This document shows positions 25,062-34,424 of a stretch of 64,000 nucleotides of DNA, piece by piece. The notes beneath the pieces are model-generated. The model was not told the origin of the DNA. It did not search any database and worked only from the letters and a program-made list of their open reading frames with translations. The stretch is from contig WHSU01000008.1 of the NCBI GenBank assembly GCA_009379925.1, positions 45,057 to 109,056 of the forward strand, read 5' to 3'. The position numbers were made by a program, and so were the translations under genes. Each line of letters starts with the position of its first letter. The stretch's first letter is position 1. The stretch comes from Dehalococcoidia bacterium. GTDB taxonomy: Bacteria > Chloroflexota > Dehalococcoidia > UBA2979.

Positions 25062-26324
25062 ATGACCGCCGAACTGCTTGCGGGGATCCGCGTCGTCGAG
25101 ATGACCGAAGTGTGGGCGGGGCCCATGGCAGGCTCGTTCCTCGGCGACCTCGGGGCAGACGTGATCAAGGTGGAGTCGTTCCCGCGTAACTCGATGACGC
25201 GGCCGCTTGTGGCGGGGCTCGGGGCGGGAGAAGGCGAGGGGCCACCCTACGAGCGCAGCGGCATTCACCACCTCTCCAACCGCAACAAACGCAACCTCAC
25301 GCTCAACGTCCGCTGTGAGTCCGGCGCGGAGGCGTTGCACCGCCTGCTCGCCTCGGCGGATGTGTTCTTCGAGGGCTACTCCGCGGGCACCGTGGAGCGC
25401 ATAGGCTTCGGCTGGGACGTGCTGCGCGCGCGCCACCCGCGACTGTCGTACATCGCGATGCCCGGCTGGGGCGCCGAGGGGCCATACCGCGGCTACGTGA
25501 CGCTGGGCTCCGGACTGGACTCGGCCAGCGGCCACACGGCGGTGCGGGGCTACCCGGACCGCCCGATGGAGGACACCCCGCCGATCTACCATTCGGACGC
25601 CACCGGCGCGCTGACGCTGGTCTTCGCCGCCATCACCGCGCTGCTGCGCCGCGAACAGACCGGCGAGGGCTCGTCCGTGGACCTCTCGCAGATCGAGGCG
25701 ATGACCTGGCAGCTGCCCGGCCTGTTCGCGGAGTGGACGATGAACCGCCGCCTGCCGGAGCGCCTCGGCAACCGCGACCCGCATATCGTGCCCCACGGGT
25801 GCTACCGGGCGGCCGGTGGCGAGGCGGGACCCGACGACTCATGGGTGGTGCTCGCGGCCGAGGACGACCGCCAGTGGGCCGCCCTCGCGTCTGCCGCCGG
25901 GAACCCCGAGTGGGCGGCGGACGGCCACCCGTGGGCGACCGTGCCGGGCCGCCTCGGCGCACGGGACGCCATCGATGGCGCGCTGCGCGAGTTCGCGCAG
26001 AGCGACACCGCCGAGGCGATCGCGGAGCGCGTGCAGGCGGCCGGGGCCATCGCCGCGCCCGTCATCGCGCCGTGGTCCGTCCTCAGCGACCCGCAGCACG
26101 CGGCGCGGCAATGGCTGCAGACCGTGGAGCACCCGCACGCCGGCGTAAAGGTGTTTGCCGGCTTCCCGTGGCGCATCGCTCCGGACGCCTCCTCGTGGGA
26201 CCGCACGTGCGGCCTCGTCGGCGAGCACAATGCGGAGGTGCTGGGCGAGCTGGGATACAGCGGCCCGGAGATCGCAGCGCTCCGACAAGAGGGCGTGATC
26301 GGCGAAGCCTACGGCGAGGGCTGA
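25062..26324 (+). CDS. CaiB/BaiF family CoA-transferase
   Basis: A 420-residue class III CoA-transferase-like protein with LAGIRVVEMTEVWAGPMAGS, GADVIKVESFPRN and the ending LGELGYSGPEIAALRQEGV. At the catalytic position I read LSQIEAMTW, with Glu rather than Asp. It starts 22 bases after the preceding CaiB gene, preceded by GATGAGG, so the two probably share an mRNA and could form a hetero-oligomer. The substrate is unknown. Confidence 0.85.
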   Translation: MTAELLAGIRVVEMTEVWAGPMAGSFLGDLGADVIKVESFPRNSMTRPLVAGLGAGEGEGPPYERSGIHHLSNRNKRNLTLNVRCESGAEALHRLLASADVFFEGYSAGTVERIGFGWDVLRARHPRLSYIAMPGWGAEGPYRGYVTLGSGLDSASGHTAVRGYPDRPMEDTPPIYHSDATGALTLVFAAITALLRREQTGEGSSVDLSQIEAMTWQLPGLFAEWTMNRRLPERLGNRDPHIVPHGCYRAAGGEAGPDDSWVVLAAEDDRQWAALASAAGNPEWAADGHPWATVPGRLGARDAIDGALREFAQSDTAEAIAERVQAAGAIAAPVIAPWSVLSDPQHAARQWLQTVEHPHAGVKVFAGFPWRIAPDASSWDRTCGLVGEHNAEVLGELGYSGPEIAALRQEGVIGEAYGEG

Positions 26325-26398
26325 CGCGATGGGCGTTGGGGCGTGCCTGGTTGGACAAGCGTGACCTGAGGGACACAGTGACCTGAGAGGAGAGCGAC

Positions 26399-27331
26399 GT
26401 GGCACAGCACCTGGAGGGAAAGAGCGCGATCGTCACCGGCGCCGGACGTGGCATCGGTCGCGGGATCGCGCTGGCACTGGCGTCGCAGGGCGCCTCGGTG
26501 ATCGTGAACGACTTCGGCGGCACGGTCGAAGGCGAAGGGCGCGACCAGTCGCCCGCGCAGCAGGTGGTGGACGAGATCCGCGCCGCCGGCGGGACCGCCG
26601 AGGCCAACTACGCCGATGTCGCCGAGCACCGTGAGGCGGAGGACCTCGTGCGGCAGGCGCTCGACACCTATGGGAAGCTCGACATCCTCTGTAACGTCGC
26701 GGGCATCCTGCGCGAGCGCATGATCTTCAACATGACCGAGCAGGAGTGGGACGCCGTCATCCGTGTCCACCTGAAGGGCACGTACAACACCACGCACTTC
26801 GCCTCCATCCACTGGCGGCAGCGGCGCGAGTTCGGCCGCCTGATCAACTTCTCGTCGAGCGCCGGCATTCGAGGCTCCGCGGGACAGCCGAACTACGCGG
26901 CGGCGAAGGCCGGGCTGATCGGGTTTACGAAGTCCTGCGCCAACGCCCTCGCCCGCTACAACGTCACCTCGAACGCGATCGCGCCCGGCGCGGCCACGCG
27001 CATGACGGACCGCGGGCTGGTGAGCCAGGACGCGACGCGTTCCGGCGCGCCGCCGAGCGAGGCGGAGACCGGCCCGCGCGACCCGGCGAACGTGGCGCCC
27101 GTGGTCGTGTACCTCTGCTCCGACGCCGCCTCGAACGTCTCGGGGCGCGTGATTGGGGCGAGCGGCTACCAGATCACGCTGTACAGCGACATCGTCATGG
27201 AGCGCCAGATCTTCTCGGACGGCCCGTGGGACATCGACCGGCTCTTCGAGCTAGCGCCCGAGACGATCTTTGAGGGCCTGCAACCGCCGAGCGGCGACCG
27301 CCCCTCCGGCGCACGCAGCTCCGAGGCGTAG
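26399..27331 (+). CDS. short-chain dehydrogenase/reductase (3-hydroxyacyl-CoA dehydrogenase-like)
   Basis: A 310-residue SDR with TGAGRGIGRG (cofactor loop, residues about 15-24), NVAG, the catalytic serine region NFSSSAG and the active-site pair in YAAAKAG. The acidic NDFGG after beta-strand 2 and the extended C-terminus resemble the SDR domain of peroxisomal-type multifunctional hydroxyacyl-CoA dehydrogenases and favour NAD. GTG start after GAGAGGAGAG. Its neighbours (CoA-transferases and an enoyl-CoA hydratase) suggest it oxidises a 3-hydroxyacyl-CoA intermediate. Confidence 0.85.
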   Translation: MAQHLEGKSAIVTGAGRGIGRGIALALASQGASVIVNDFGGTVEGEGRDQSPAQQVVDEIRAAGGTAEANYADVAEHREAEDLVRQALDTYGKLDILCNVAGILRERMIFNMTEQEWDAVIRVHLKGTYNTTHFASIHWRQRREFGRLINFSSSAGIRGSAGQPNYAAAKAGLIGFTKSCANALARYNVTSNAIAPGAATRMTDRGLVSQDATRSGAPPSEAETGPRDPANVAPVVVYLCSDAASNVSGRVIGASGYQITLYSDIVMERQIFSDGPWDIDRLFELAPETIFEGLQPPSGDRPSGARSSEA

Positions 27332-27338
27332 CCGCCGC

Positions 27339-28142
27339 GTGAGCGAGTCGGGCGGCTCGGTCCACGTAGAGCGCGAGGAGCGCGCAGAGGGCCGGGTCGT
27401 CCGCATCATCATCGAGCGTCCAAGGCTCCTCAACGTGCTGGACACGCCGCTGATGGAGCGCCTCCTCTCAGCCTTCGAGGGGTTGGCGGACGACGAGTCG
27501 CTGCGTGCGGTCGTGCTGACCGGAGCGGGCGACCGCGCGTTCATCGGCGGCGCTGACCTCCGAGAGATGGCCGCGCTCGACGCAGACGCCGCGGAACGCT
27601 TCATCACCCTGCTACACCGAGTCTGTGCCTCGATCCGTGGCTGCCCCGTGCCGGTGATCGCCCGTATCCAGGGCTACTGCCTGGGCGCCGGCCTGGAGGT
27701 CGCGGCCTCGTGCGACCTGCGCATCGCCAGCCTCGACTCGACGTTCGGGATGCCCGAGGTGCAGGTGGGCATCCCCTCCGTGATCGAAGCGGCGCTGCTG
27801 CCGTCGCTCATCGGGTGGGGCAAGACGCGCGAACTCCTGTACACGGGCGCCTCAATCGATGCCGCCGAGGCGCAGCGCGGCGGGCTGGTCGAGCGGGCCG
27901 TCCCCGGCGACCAACTCGACGCGGCCGTCGAGGCGTGGCTGACCTCGATCCTGGCTGCCGGCCCGGCGGCCATCCGGCGCCAGAAGGCGCTCATCCGCCA
28001 ATGGGAGACCCTCCCGTTGCCGGACGCCATCGAGGCCGGCGTGGCCGCCTTCCGCCAGTCCTTCGAAGGGCAAGCCGCCGAGGAGCCACGGAAACGGATG
28101 CGCGCGTTCCTCGAACGGCCGCGGCCAGGCGAGCGCGTGTGA
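27339..28142 (+). CDS. enoyl-CoA hydratase/isomerase family protein
   Basis: A 267-residue crotonase-fold protein: AFIGGADLREMAAL forms the first oxyanion-hole region, QGYCLGAGLEVAASCDLRIAS the second, and FGMPEVQVGIPSVIEAALLP holds the usual active-site acidic residue. It hydrates 2-enoyl-CoA or isomerises double bonds. The GTG at 27339, eight bases past the SDR stop, gives a normal family N-terminus. It closes the CoA-ester block that begins at 23855. Confidence 0.85.
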   Translation: MSESGGSVHVEREERAEGRVVRIIIERPRLLNVLDTPLMERLLSAFEGLADDESLRAVVLTGAGDRAFIGGADLREMAALDADAAERFITLLHRVCASIRGCPVPVIARIQGYCLGAGLEVAASCDLRIASLDSTFGMPEVQVGIPSVIEAALLPSLIGWGKTRELLYTGASIDAAEAQRGGLVERAVPGDQLDAAVEAWLTSILAAGPAAIRRQKALIRQWETLPLPDAIEAGVAAFRQSFEGQAAEEPRKRMRAFLERPRPGERV

Positions 28143-28191
28143 GGGGCGTGAGGCTACCCCAATAGCGGGTATGCGAGGGTCATCGGAGAAT

Positions 28192-28221
28192 GAGGAAATT
28201 CCTCGGGCCGTCGCCTACCCT
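28192..28221 (+). promoter_or_regulatory. palindromic operator with -10 box ahead of the LuxR-type gene
   Basis: GAGGAAATTCCTC (28192-28204) is a 13-base palindrome lying where a -35 region would be. TACCCT (28216-28221) is a candidate -10 box only six bases before ATG 28228. The layout suggests autoregulation and a leaderless mRNA. Confidence 0.45.
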
Positions 28222-28227
28222 CGCGCA

Positions 28228-29283
28228 ATGCACTGGCTCCGACGTCACTCGCGCGGACGACCACCGCCCCCCGATGTCCTGACGCCGGCTGAGTGGCGCG
28301 TGCTTCAGCAGGTGCGTGAGGGCATGCCCAACGCCGAGATCGCGCTCCGCCTCGGTGTGAGCGTGAACACCGTCAAGAGCCACGTGTCGAGCATGCTCGC
28401 GAAGCTCGAACTGCAAGACCGGCAGGAGCTTGCTGCGTGGCGCGGAAGTCCCGCCCCAACATCGAGGACATCACGTCGCGGTTGGCTCGTCGTCGCCGCG
28501 CAGCTCGGCGGCGGTGCGGTACTCCTCGGCGGCGTGGTGGTGGCCTTCGCGGTCGCCTCAGGCAACCCGGCTGGATTCAGCGCGGGACCAACGCCGGGTC
28601 CAGCCGCAACCGCAGCGCTTGAGCCGACACCGACCACGACGATACCGACCACGACAACAGTCGCCCCGCCCATCGAAACCGAGCTTCTCGTCCTGCAGGC
28701 TCGAGGCCTCGCGGGGTGCGATGAGCAGTTCTACGTCCGGGCGTGGGGCCTCCCAGAATCGGCAGCTGTGAGGGTCGAGGTTGTCGACCCTCCAGCAGTG
28801 TTGCTTGAGAGCGAGACGACCGCCAACGGCTTCTTGAACAGCCCCGCCGCGGCGCCTCTCCCTGAGTGTGTTCCGGGCCGCGCGTATGAGGCCCGGCTGG
28901 TCGAACCTGGGACCGGGGATGTGCTGGCAGCGACCGAGGTCCGCATTCCGGATGTCGCGAGGCACGTCGTTGAAGTCAATCCAGCCGCCGGCGGGTGTTC
29001 GGGAATCACCGTCACCTTCCGGGGTATGCCGCCGGACACGCGCGTCTCCCTCCTGGCGTCTGGCGTGTCCCCGTTCAGCCACGAGGCGTGGGAAGTCATC
29101 ACCCTGGTGACGGATACAACCGGGTACGCAGAGAGCCAGCCGTTTCATCCCCCGTGGTCCTGCGATACCCCTGCGCTCGCACTGAGCGCCTTCGCCGCGG
29201 AAGACCCTGAACAGATTCAGGGCGGGGGTCTCCTCTACCGCATTGCGTTGGGCCCGGACGAACCGATCCCGGGTCTCGACTGA
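28228..29283 (+). CDS. membrane-anchored LuxR-type HTH protein with extracytoplasmic domain
   Basis: A 351-residue protein: a LuxR-type HTH near residues 15-65 (LTPAEWRVLQQVREG and IALRLGVSVNTVKSHVSSMLAKL), one transmembrane helix near 90-112 (QLGGGAVLLGGVVVAFAVA), a Pro/Thr-rich linker with TTTIPTTTTV, then about 200 residues of beta-rich domain with several cysteines. No receiver domain is present. The HTH is cytoplasmic and the rest outside, so it could read an envelope signal directly. I prefer ATG 28228 over an upstream ATG at 28171 because a -10-like box lies six bases before it and no Shine-Dalgarno is seen. Confidence 0.7.
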   Translation: MHWLRRHSRGRPPPPDVLTPAEWRVLQQVREGMPNAEIALRLGVSVNTVKSHVSSMLAKLELQDRQELAAWRGSPAPTSRTSRRGWLVVAAQLGGGAVLLGGVVVAFAVASGNPAGFSAGPTPGPAATAALEPTPTTTIPTTTTVAPPIETELLVLQARGLAGCDEQFYVRAWGLPESAAVRVEVVDPPAVLLESETTANGFLNSPAAAPLPECVPGRAYEARLVEPGTGDVLAATEVRIPDVARHVVEVNPAAGGCSGITVTFRGMPPDTRVSLLASGVSPFSHEAWEVITLVTDTTGYAESQPFHPPWSCDTPALALSAFAAEDPEQIQGGGLLYRIALGPDEPIPGLD

Positions 29284-29523
29284 GCAGCTCCGCGACAGGT
29301 CCAGCCCGATTCGATGCCCCCACTATTGGGGTACCACGACCCTCCCGCGACGCGCCGTCATCTCGACCTGTGCGCCCGTGACGTGCCCGAGGCGAGCGGT
29401 GGGCGCGTGGAGCGCGCAAAACACGCGCGTACGGCCGGCGACCGGGGGACCTGTAGCGCGCGCCGCCGTGGGTGCCGCTATGCTGCGCTCGGCCATCAGA
29501 CGGACGCGCGGGGGGTACGCACG

Positions 29524-30570
29524 ATGAAGCTGGGGTTTGCACTGGGGTATTCGGGCGCGGAGATGCGGTTGCCGGTCGAGCAGGTGCAGCTCGCGGCGCG
29601 CCTGGGCTACGACTCCGTATGGACGGCTGAGGCATACGGCTCCGACGCGATCACCCCGCTCGCCTATCTCGCGGCCGTCACCAGCCGCATCCGCCTGGGC
29701 ACCTCCATCATCCAGGTCGCCGCTCGCACGCCGGCCGCCACCGCGATGTCGATGCAGACGCTCGATGCGCTGGCCGGCGGGGGCCGGGCGATCGCGGGTC
29801 TCGGCGTATCGGGGCCACAGATTGTGGAGGGCTGGTACGGCCAGCCCTGGGGCAAGCCGTACTGGAAGCTGCGCGACTACATCTCGATCATGCGCAAGAT
29901 CTTCGAGCGCGAGGAGCCCGTGAGCCATGAGGGGCGCGAGATCTCGCTGCCTTACACCGGCCCCGGCTCACTCGGCCTCGGCAAGCCGCTGAAGTCGATC
30001 CTTCACCCCAATCCGGGCCTGCCGATCTGGCTCGGCAGCGGCGGCGAGGCGAACGTGAAGCTGGCGGGCGAATTGTGCAACGGCCTGCTGCCCATGGGCT
30101 TTGTGCCGTCGCGTATGTCCGAGTACCGCGCCCTGCTCGAGGAAGGCATCGCGCGGGCCGGCAACGGCAAGTCGTTCGCGGACTTCGAGGTGCACCCCTC
30201 GGTGACGGTCAACGTCACGGACGACGTGCGTGGCGCCCTGCGCGACATGAAGCCGCGGGGCGCGCTCTACGTCGGTGGCATGGGCCACCGCTCCATGAAC
30301 TTCCACAACGACCAGATGGTGAAGCGGGGCTACGGCGAAGCGGCCGCTCGGATCCAGGAACTGTACCTGGCCGGCCGCAAGGCCGAGGCCCTCGAGGAGG
30401 TGCCGGACGACTTCTGCGACGAGGGCGCGTTGGTCGGGCCTCCGGACCGTATCCGCGAGCGTTTCAAGGCGTGGGCCGACTGCGGCATCACCGGCATGAC
30501 CGTCAGCACGCGCACCCCCGAGGCGCTGGAGCTGATGGCGGAGCTGGCCGAGACCCGCGCGACTGCCTGA
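29524..30570 (+). CDS. LLM-class (F420-type) flavin-dependent oxidoreductase
   Basis: A 348-residue luciferase-like TIM-barrel protein starting MKLGFALGYSGAEMRLPVEQVQLAARLGY. It has SIIQVAARTPAATAMSMQTLDALAGGR-like and GLGVSGPQIVEGWYG segments typical of the F420-dependent Rv-type LLM enzymes. ATG 29524 follows a GGGGGGT stretch; the longer upstream frame is not protein-like. Such enzymes carry out hydride transfer with F420 or FMN on diverse substrates. No F420 biosynthesis gene is in the window, so cofactor use is inferred. Confidence 0.85.
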   Translation: MKLGFALGYSGAEMRLPVEQVQLAARLGYDSVWTAEAYGSDAITPLAYLAAVTSRIRLGTSIIQVAARTPAATAMSMQTLDALAGGGRAIAGLGVSGPQIVEGWYGQPWGKPYWKLRDYISIMRKIFEREEPVSHEGREISLPYTGPGSLGLGKPLKSILHPNPGLPIWLGSGGEANVKLAGELCNGLLPMGFVPSRMSEYRALLEEGIARAGNGKSFADFEVHPSVTVNVTDDVRGALRDMKPRGALYVGGMGHRSMNFHNDQMVKRGYGEAAARIQELYLAGRKAEALEEVPDDFCDEGALVGPPDRIRERFKAWADCGITGMTVSTRTPEALELMAELAETRATA

Positions 30571-30612
30571 CGAGGCGCCGGCGCGGGTATCATCGAGGCC
30601 CACCACACCTCG

Positions 30613-31746
30613 ATGGGACACGCCGTGACCGCCACCCGCTTCGCCGTCGTGCTGCTGGGCGCCGCCCTGCTGCTGGTGGCGTGCGACGACGACGCCTCGC
30701 CCGAGACGGCTCCGACCAGCGCGGCCGCGACCTCAACCTCAACCTCGACCTCAACCGCGACCGCGGGCGCCGAGGCGACACCGACTGAACCGCCCGCGGC
30801 CACCTCGACGCCGGCTGCCAGCGGGACCGCGACGCCCACGGTCGAGGCGCGCGAGCCGGCGATGGAGGCGTACCCGGTGCCGTCCGGGTCGCGGCCGCAC
30901 GACGTGGCGCCGGCCGCCGATGGGGGTGTCTGGTACACCGCGCAGGGCTCCGGCGAACTCGGCTACCTCGACCCCGATAGCGGGGAGACGCGTCACATCC
31001 CCCTCGGCGCCGGCTCCGCACCGCACGGCGTAGTCGTGGGGCCGGACGGGGCGCCGTGGATCACGGACGGCGGCCTCAACGCGATCGTGCGCGTGGACCC
31101 ACAGAGTGAGCTGGTGCAGACGTGGCCGCTCCCGGCGAGCGCGGCGGGCGCGAATCTCAACACGGCGGCGTTCGACGCCAGCGGACGGCTCTGGTTCACC
31201 GGCCAGTCGGGCTTCCACGGCGTGCTCGACCAGGCGACCGGAGAGATCGAGGCGTTCGCGTCACCTCGAGGGCGCGGTCCGTACGGCATCGCCACGACGC
31301 CGGACGGCGCGGTGTACTACGTCTCGCTCGCGGGCTCGTACCTCGGCCGCATCGACCTCGAGACCGGCGATGTCGAGGAGATCGACCCGCCCACCGCCGG
31401 CGCCGGACTGCGGCGCGTGTGGGCGGACTCGCAGGGGCGCCTCTGGGTCGCCGAGTGGAACGCGGGTCAAGTGGGCGTGTACGACCCCTCGATCGGTGAG
31501 TGGCGCGAGTGGCCGCTGCCCGGCGAGGCGCCGCAGGCGTACGCCGTCTACGTGGACGACCGCGACGACGTGTGGCTCACGGACTTCGGCGGCAATAGCA
31601 TCGTGCGATTCGACCCGGAGACCGAGGCGTTCGAGGAGTTCCCGCTGCCGAGCACGCCGGGCAACGTGCGGCACCTCCTCGGCCGGCCGGGCGAACTGTG
31701 GGGCGCGGAGTCCGCGGCCGACCAGCTGGTGGTCATCCGCTACTGA
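30613..31746 (+). CDS. beta-propeller lipoprotein (virginiamycin B lyase-like)
   Basis: A 377-residue lipoprotein: lipobox LLVAC near residue 23, an unusually Thr/Ser/Ala-rich linker (about 30-75), then repeated blades of the Vgb/NHL type with the recurring pattern P-x-G-x-x-W-x-T or D-x-x-G-x-x-W (DGGVWYTAQGSGELGYLDP, DASGRLWFTGQSG, DSQGRLWVAEW). It should sit on the outer face of the membrane. TATCAT about 20 bases before the ATG is a candidate -10 box. Lyase activity is uncertain; many homologs are just propellers. The stop overlaps the convergent MFS gene by seven bases. Confidence 0.8.
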   Translation: MGHAVTATRFAVVLLGAALLLVACDDDASPETAPTSAAATSTSTSTSTATAGAEATPTEPPAATSTPAASGTATPTVEAREPAMEAYPVPSGSRPHDVAPAADGGVWYTAQGSGELGYLDPDSGETRHIPLGAGSAPHGVVVGPDGAPWITDGGLNAIVRVDPQSELVQTWPLPASAAGANLNTAAFDASGRLWFTGQSGFHGVLDQATGEIEAFASPRGRGPYGIATTPDGAVYYVSLAGSYLGRIDLETGDVEEIDPPTAGAGLRRVWADSQGRLWVAEWNAGQVGVYDPSIGEWREWPLPGEAPQAYAVYVDDRDDVWLTDFGGNSIVRFDPETEAFEEFPLPSTPGNVRHLLGRPGELWGAESAADQLVVIRY

Positions 31747-33257
31747 GCGCGCGAGGGGCCCTGGGGCTGCATGCGTACGCGGCCGCTCATCCGGTCGGCT
31801 TCCTCCTGCGTGATCTTGCCCTCCGCGACCAGCATTGCGGCCTGCACCGGGGACAGCTCCACGCCCGCCATGGCGTCTACGCGCAGCTCGCGCAGGCGCC
31901 GGGACACGGCGAACGTCGTGAACAGCGCCACGAGCAGCCCCATCGAGGAGATCGCGATGGCGGCCGGGGCGCCGATGGCGTCGGCGGCCAGCGTGATCGG
32001 GATCACACCGAGCGGCATCATGCCGAACGACATCATCATCACGGACATCACCCGGCCGCGGACCTCCTCGGGCAGCCCGGACTGAATGACGGTGTTGTTC
32101 GTCGCCATGAACAGCATCTGGCCGATGTTGGCAATCGCGAGGAACAGCAGGGCCAGCAGGAAGTTCGGGCTCAACGCGAAGGCGGCGAGGAAGATCGCCA
32201 TGATGATGCCGCCGACGAGCATGAGCATGCCCTTGCGCGGCTGCGCGTCCATGTTCGCGCTGATGATCGCGCCCACCAGGCCGCCGGCTCCGCTGGCGGC
32301 GGCGAGCATGCCGAGGCCGGTCGGCCCTCGGTCGAACACGTCCTCCGCGAAGACCGGCAGCATCTGTTGCACCGGGAAGCCGAACAGCGGGACCAGCAGG
32401 CTCGCGCCGATGAGCAACGTGAGCATGGCGTCCGCTCGGATGTACCGGAAGCCGCCGGTGAAGTCGTCCATAAAGGCGGACGATTGCCGGTCGGCGCGCA
32501 TCCCGTGCGCCGGCAGCTTGAACTCGGACGCGGTCGCCACGGCGAAGAAGAAGAAGGTGATCAGGTAGACCCAGCCGAGGCCGATCGGGGCGATCAGCAC
32601 CCCCGCGATCGCGGGCGCGATGATCCGTGTGAGGTTCATCCCGCCCATCTGCAGCGAGATCGCGTTCATTAACTTGTGCTGCGGCACCAGCAGGGGTACG
32701 AGCGCCTGCCGGGCAGGCATGTTGAACGAGAAGACGAGGGCGGTGATCAACGAGATGACGATGAGGTGCCAGAACTCGATGAGCTCCGTGATGATCAGCA
32801 CCGCCGTGACCACGCTGGCGATCGCCGCCGCCGACTGGGTCACGATCAGCAGGGTGCGCTTGTTCACCCGATCCGCGACGACGCCTCCGAAGGGCGCCGC
32901 GAGCAGCATCGGGAGCGACATGGTCGCGGCGATGATGCCGAGGGCGGAGGCGCGGTCCGTGAGGTCGTAGGCCAGGAAGCCACGCAAGATGAACTGCATC
33001 TGCATGCCCATGAAGAAGGTGAGGTTCCCGGCGAAGAACCAGGCGTAGTCACGTTCCTTCAGGGAGGTGAAGGTCGTCCCCCAGGAACCGGGGTTGATCA
33101 TGCGGCCGACAGTGACCGGCGGAGCGCCCGCGGGCACAGCCTGACGGCCGTCCATCGATGCCGGCATCTCCTCGGGCCGTTCGCGCTCCTCGATCGCCAA
33201 GGTCAGCCCGATCCCGTCCCGCATCGTCGTCGAGGAATCGCGCAGCCAGCCCGACAT
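31740..33257 (-). CDS. MFS transporter (EntS/MFS_3 type)
   Basis: A 505-residue major facilitator with about twelve hydrophobic segments, preceded by a roughly 60-residue soluble N-terminus. Between helices 2 and 3 is the conserved loop GGVVADRVNKRTLLI. The overall pattern (FFMGMQMQFILRGFLAYDLT; helix 7 start MLTLLIGASLLVPLFGFPVQQMLPVF) matches the EntS-like exporters. A short C-terminal tail (GKITQEEADRMSGRVRM) is soluble. It probably exports a small molecule. The start is uncertain: ATG 33257 has no Shine-Dalgarno, and internal ATGs would remove part of the tail. Confidence 0.82.
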   Translation of the reverse strand: MSGWLRDSSTTMRDGIGLTLAIEERERPEEMPASMDGRQAVPAGAPPVTVGRMINPGSWGTTFTSLKERDYAWFFAGNLTFFMGMQMQFILRGFLAYDLTDRASALGIIAATMSLPMLLAAPFGGVVADRVNKRTLLIVTQSAAAIASVVTAVLIITELIEFWHLIVISLITALVFSFNMPARQALVPLLVPQHKLMNAISLQMGGMNLTRIIAPAIAGVLIAPIGLGWVYLITFFFFAVATASEFKLPAHGMRADRQSSAFMDDFTGGFRYIRADAMLTLLIGASLLVPLFGFPVQQMLPVFAEDVFDRGPTGLGMLAAASGAGGLVGAIISANMDAQPRKGMLMLVGGIIMAIFLAAFALSPNFLLALLFLAIANIGQMLFMATNNTVIQSGLPEEVRGRVMSVMMMSFGMMPLGVIPITLAADAIGAPAAIAISSMGLLVALFTTFAVSRRLRELRVDAMAGVELSPVQAAMLVAEGKITQEEADRMSGRVRMQPQGPSRAQ

Positions 33258-33345
33258 GGGGCGCGGGCGCGCAGCGATGACAGCAAGCGTACTACGAGAG
33301 GGCAGCCCGCGCCCTCACGATAGTGATGACCCCCTCGAGGGGCGG

Positions 33346-33762
33346 CTACGCCGGGATGTGCGTCGTCGTCACCTCGGCCAGCACGCGGCCGCCCTCGCCG
33401 GTCACCGCCGTGCGGATCACCGTGACGCGGCGGCCCTGGCGCACAACGCGCGCCTCCGCGCGGACCTCGCCGCCCTGCTGATTGGCCAGCATCACGGCGT
33501 GCAGGTCGATGCCGACCATGAAACGGCCCTCGTTCGCCTCGACGTTCGCGTGGTTCGCCATCGCCGTGGCGGTGTTGTCCGCGAGCGAGATCAGGACGCC
33601 GCCATGGATCGCGCCGGTGGGGTTGAGGTGGTGCGGCTCGACGACGAGGCGGGCCACCGTGCGGTCCGCCTGGGACGGGTACCGCTCGACGCCGATGTAG
33701 TTGCCGAACGGGCTCCCGCCGGGGCCCTCCGTGGAGCCGTCCGGTGCGTCCGTCGCCGTCAT
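33346..33762 (-). CDS. PaaI-family hotdog-fold acyl-CoA thioesterase
   Basis: A 138-residue hotdog protein with the PaaI signature HHLNPTGAIHGGVLISLADNTAT, where the NPTGxIHGG loop and the acidic residue in the following helix form the active site. The C-terminal strands read VRAEARVVRQGRRVTVIRTAV. It hydrolyses acyl- or arylacyl-CoA esters and may rescue CoA trapped by the degradation pathways in this window. ATG behind GAGGGAGGC. Confidence 0.85.
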   Translation of the reverse strand: MTATDAPDGSTEGPGGSPFGNYIGVERYPSQADRTVARLVVEPHHLNPTGAIHGGVLISLADNTATAMANHANVEANEGRFMVGIDLHAVMLANQQGGEVRAEARVVRQGRRVTVIRTAVTGEGGRVLAEVTTTHIPA

Positions 33763-33833
33763 GCCAGCCTCCCTCGCGCTTGTACAGTCCGAGGCCTCAC
33801 GTTACCGCCCCGGGTGCTGTCGTGCGGTCCGGG

Positions 33834-34322
33834 CTACGCGAGCGGGGGCATCGGGAAGCCGGCGGGCTGCTCCGGCAGGCGCACGGACAAGTCCGCGCCC
33901 AGCGCATCGAGTTCGGATTTGGTCAGCGTCTGCTCTGTGAGCGGGAAGAGGTCCACCTCCTCCCACCGCAGGTGCTCACGGATCTCGCGGCCGAAGTCCG
34001 CCAGGGCTTGGCGGCGCACGGCGGGATCGTCGGTGTCGCGCATGGTGGCGACCAGCGCGGCGATCGAGAGGTGGTCGTGCTCCAGCCGCTGCACGTGCGC
34101 GCCGGACTCCGGCACGTGCCGGATCAGGCGAGCGAGCAGGCACTCTCCCTCGACGCTGAAATGCGGGAGGAGCCTGGCCGACCAGTAGGCCACCAGGTCG
34201 CTATAGAGCGCGCTCACGCGCTCGTCGGTCGCGGCCGGCAACTCGCGGTCGATGCGCAGCGCAATCATGAGCGCCTGCGTGTGCTCTCGGGAGAGCCGGA
34301 CCAGGCGCTCGTCTCGCTTCAC
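33834..34322 (-). CDS. hemerythrin-like HHE-domain protein
   Basis: A 162-residue four-helix protein with spaced histidines and acidic residues expected for a di-iron hemerythrin-like site: LSREHTQAL, LLPHFSVEGECLL, RLEHDHLSI, and EIREHLRWEEVDLFP. Such proteins bind O2, NO or take part in iron and redox homeostasis. Start codon is GTG (34320-34322). It is divergent from the glycosyltransferase gene. Confidence 0.82.
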   Translation of the reverse strand: MKRDERLVRLSREHTQALMIALRIDRELPAATDERVSALYSDLVAYWSARLLPHFSVEGECLLARLIRHVPESGAHVQRLEHDHLSIAALVATMRDTDDPAVRRQALADFGREIREHLRWEEVDLFPLTEQTLTKSELDALGADLSVRLPEQPAGFPMPPLA

Positions 34323-34424
34323 TCGTCCCGCTTGTCCTATCGCCCCGACGGCCCACCGCTCGGTGGTCTCCCCACCATGGCGGGGTGTGGGGTTCTCCCG
34401 ATATCTAGCCCGCGCAGGCTTTCG

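Larger units (their letters stand above)
28155..29333. repeat. 11-base inverted repeats flanking the LuxR-type gene
   Basis: TACCCCAATAG (28155-28165) occurs before the gene and its exact reverse complement CTATTGGGGTA (29323-29333) 40 bases after it. Both are AT-richer than their surroundings. They could be binding sites of the encoded regulator or the ends of a transferred segment. Confidence 0.45.
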
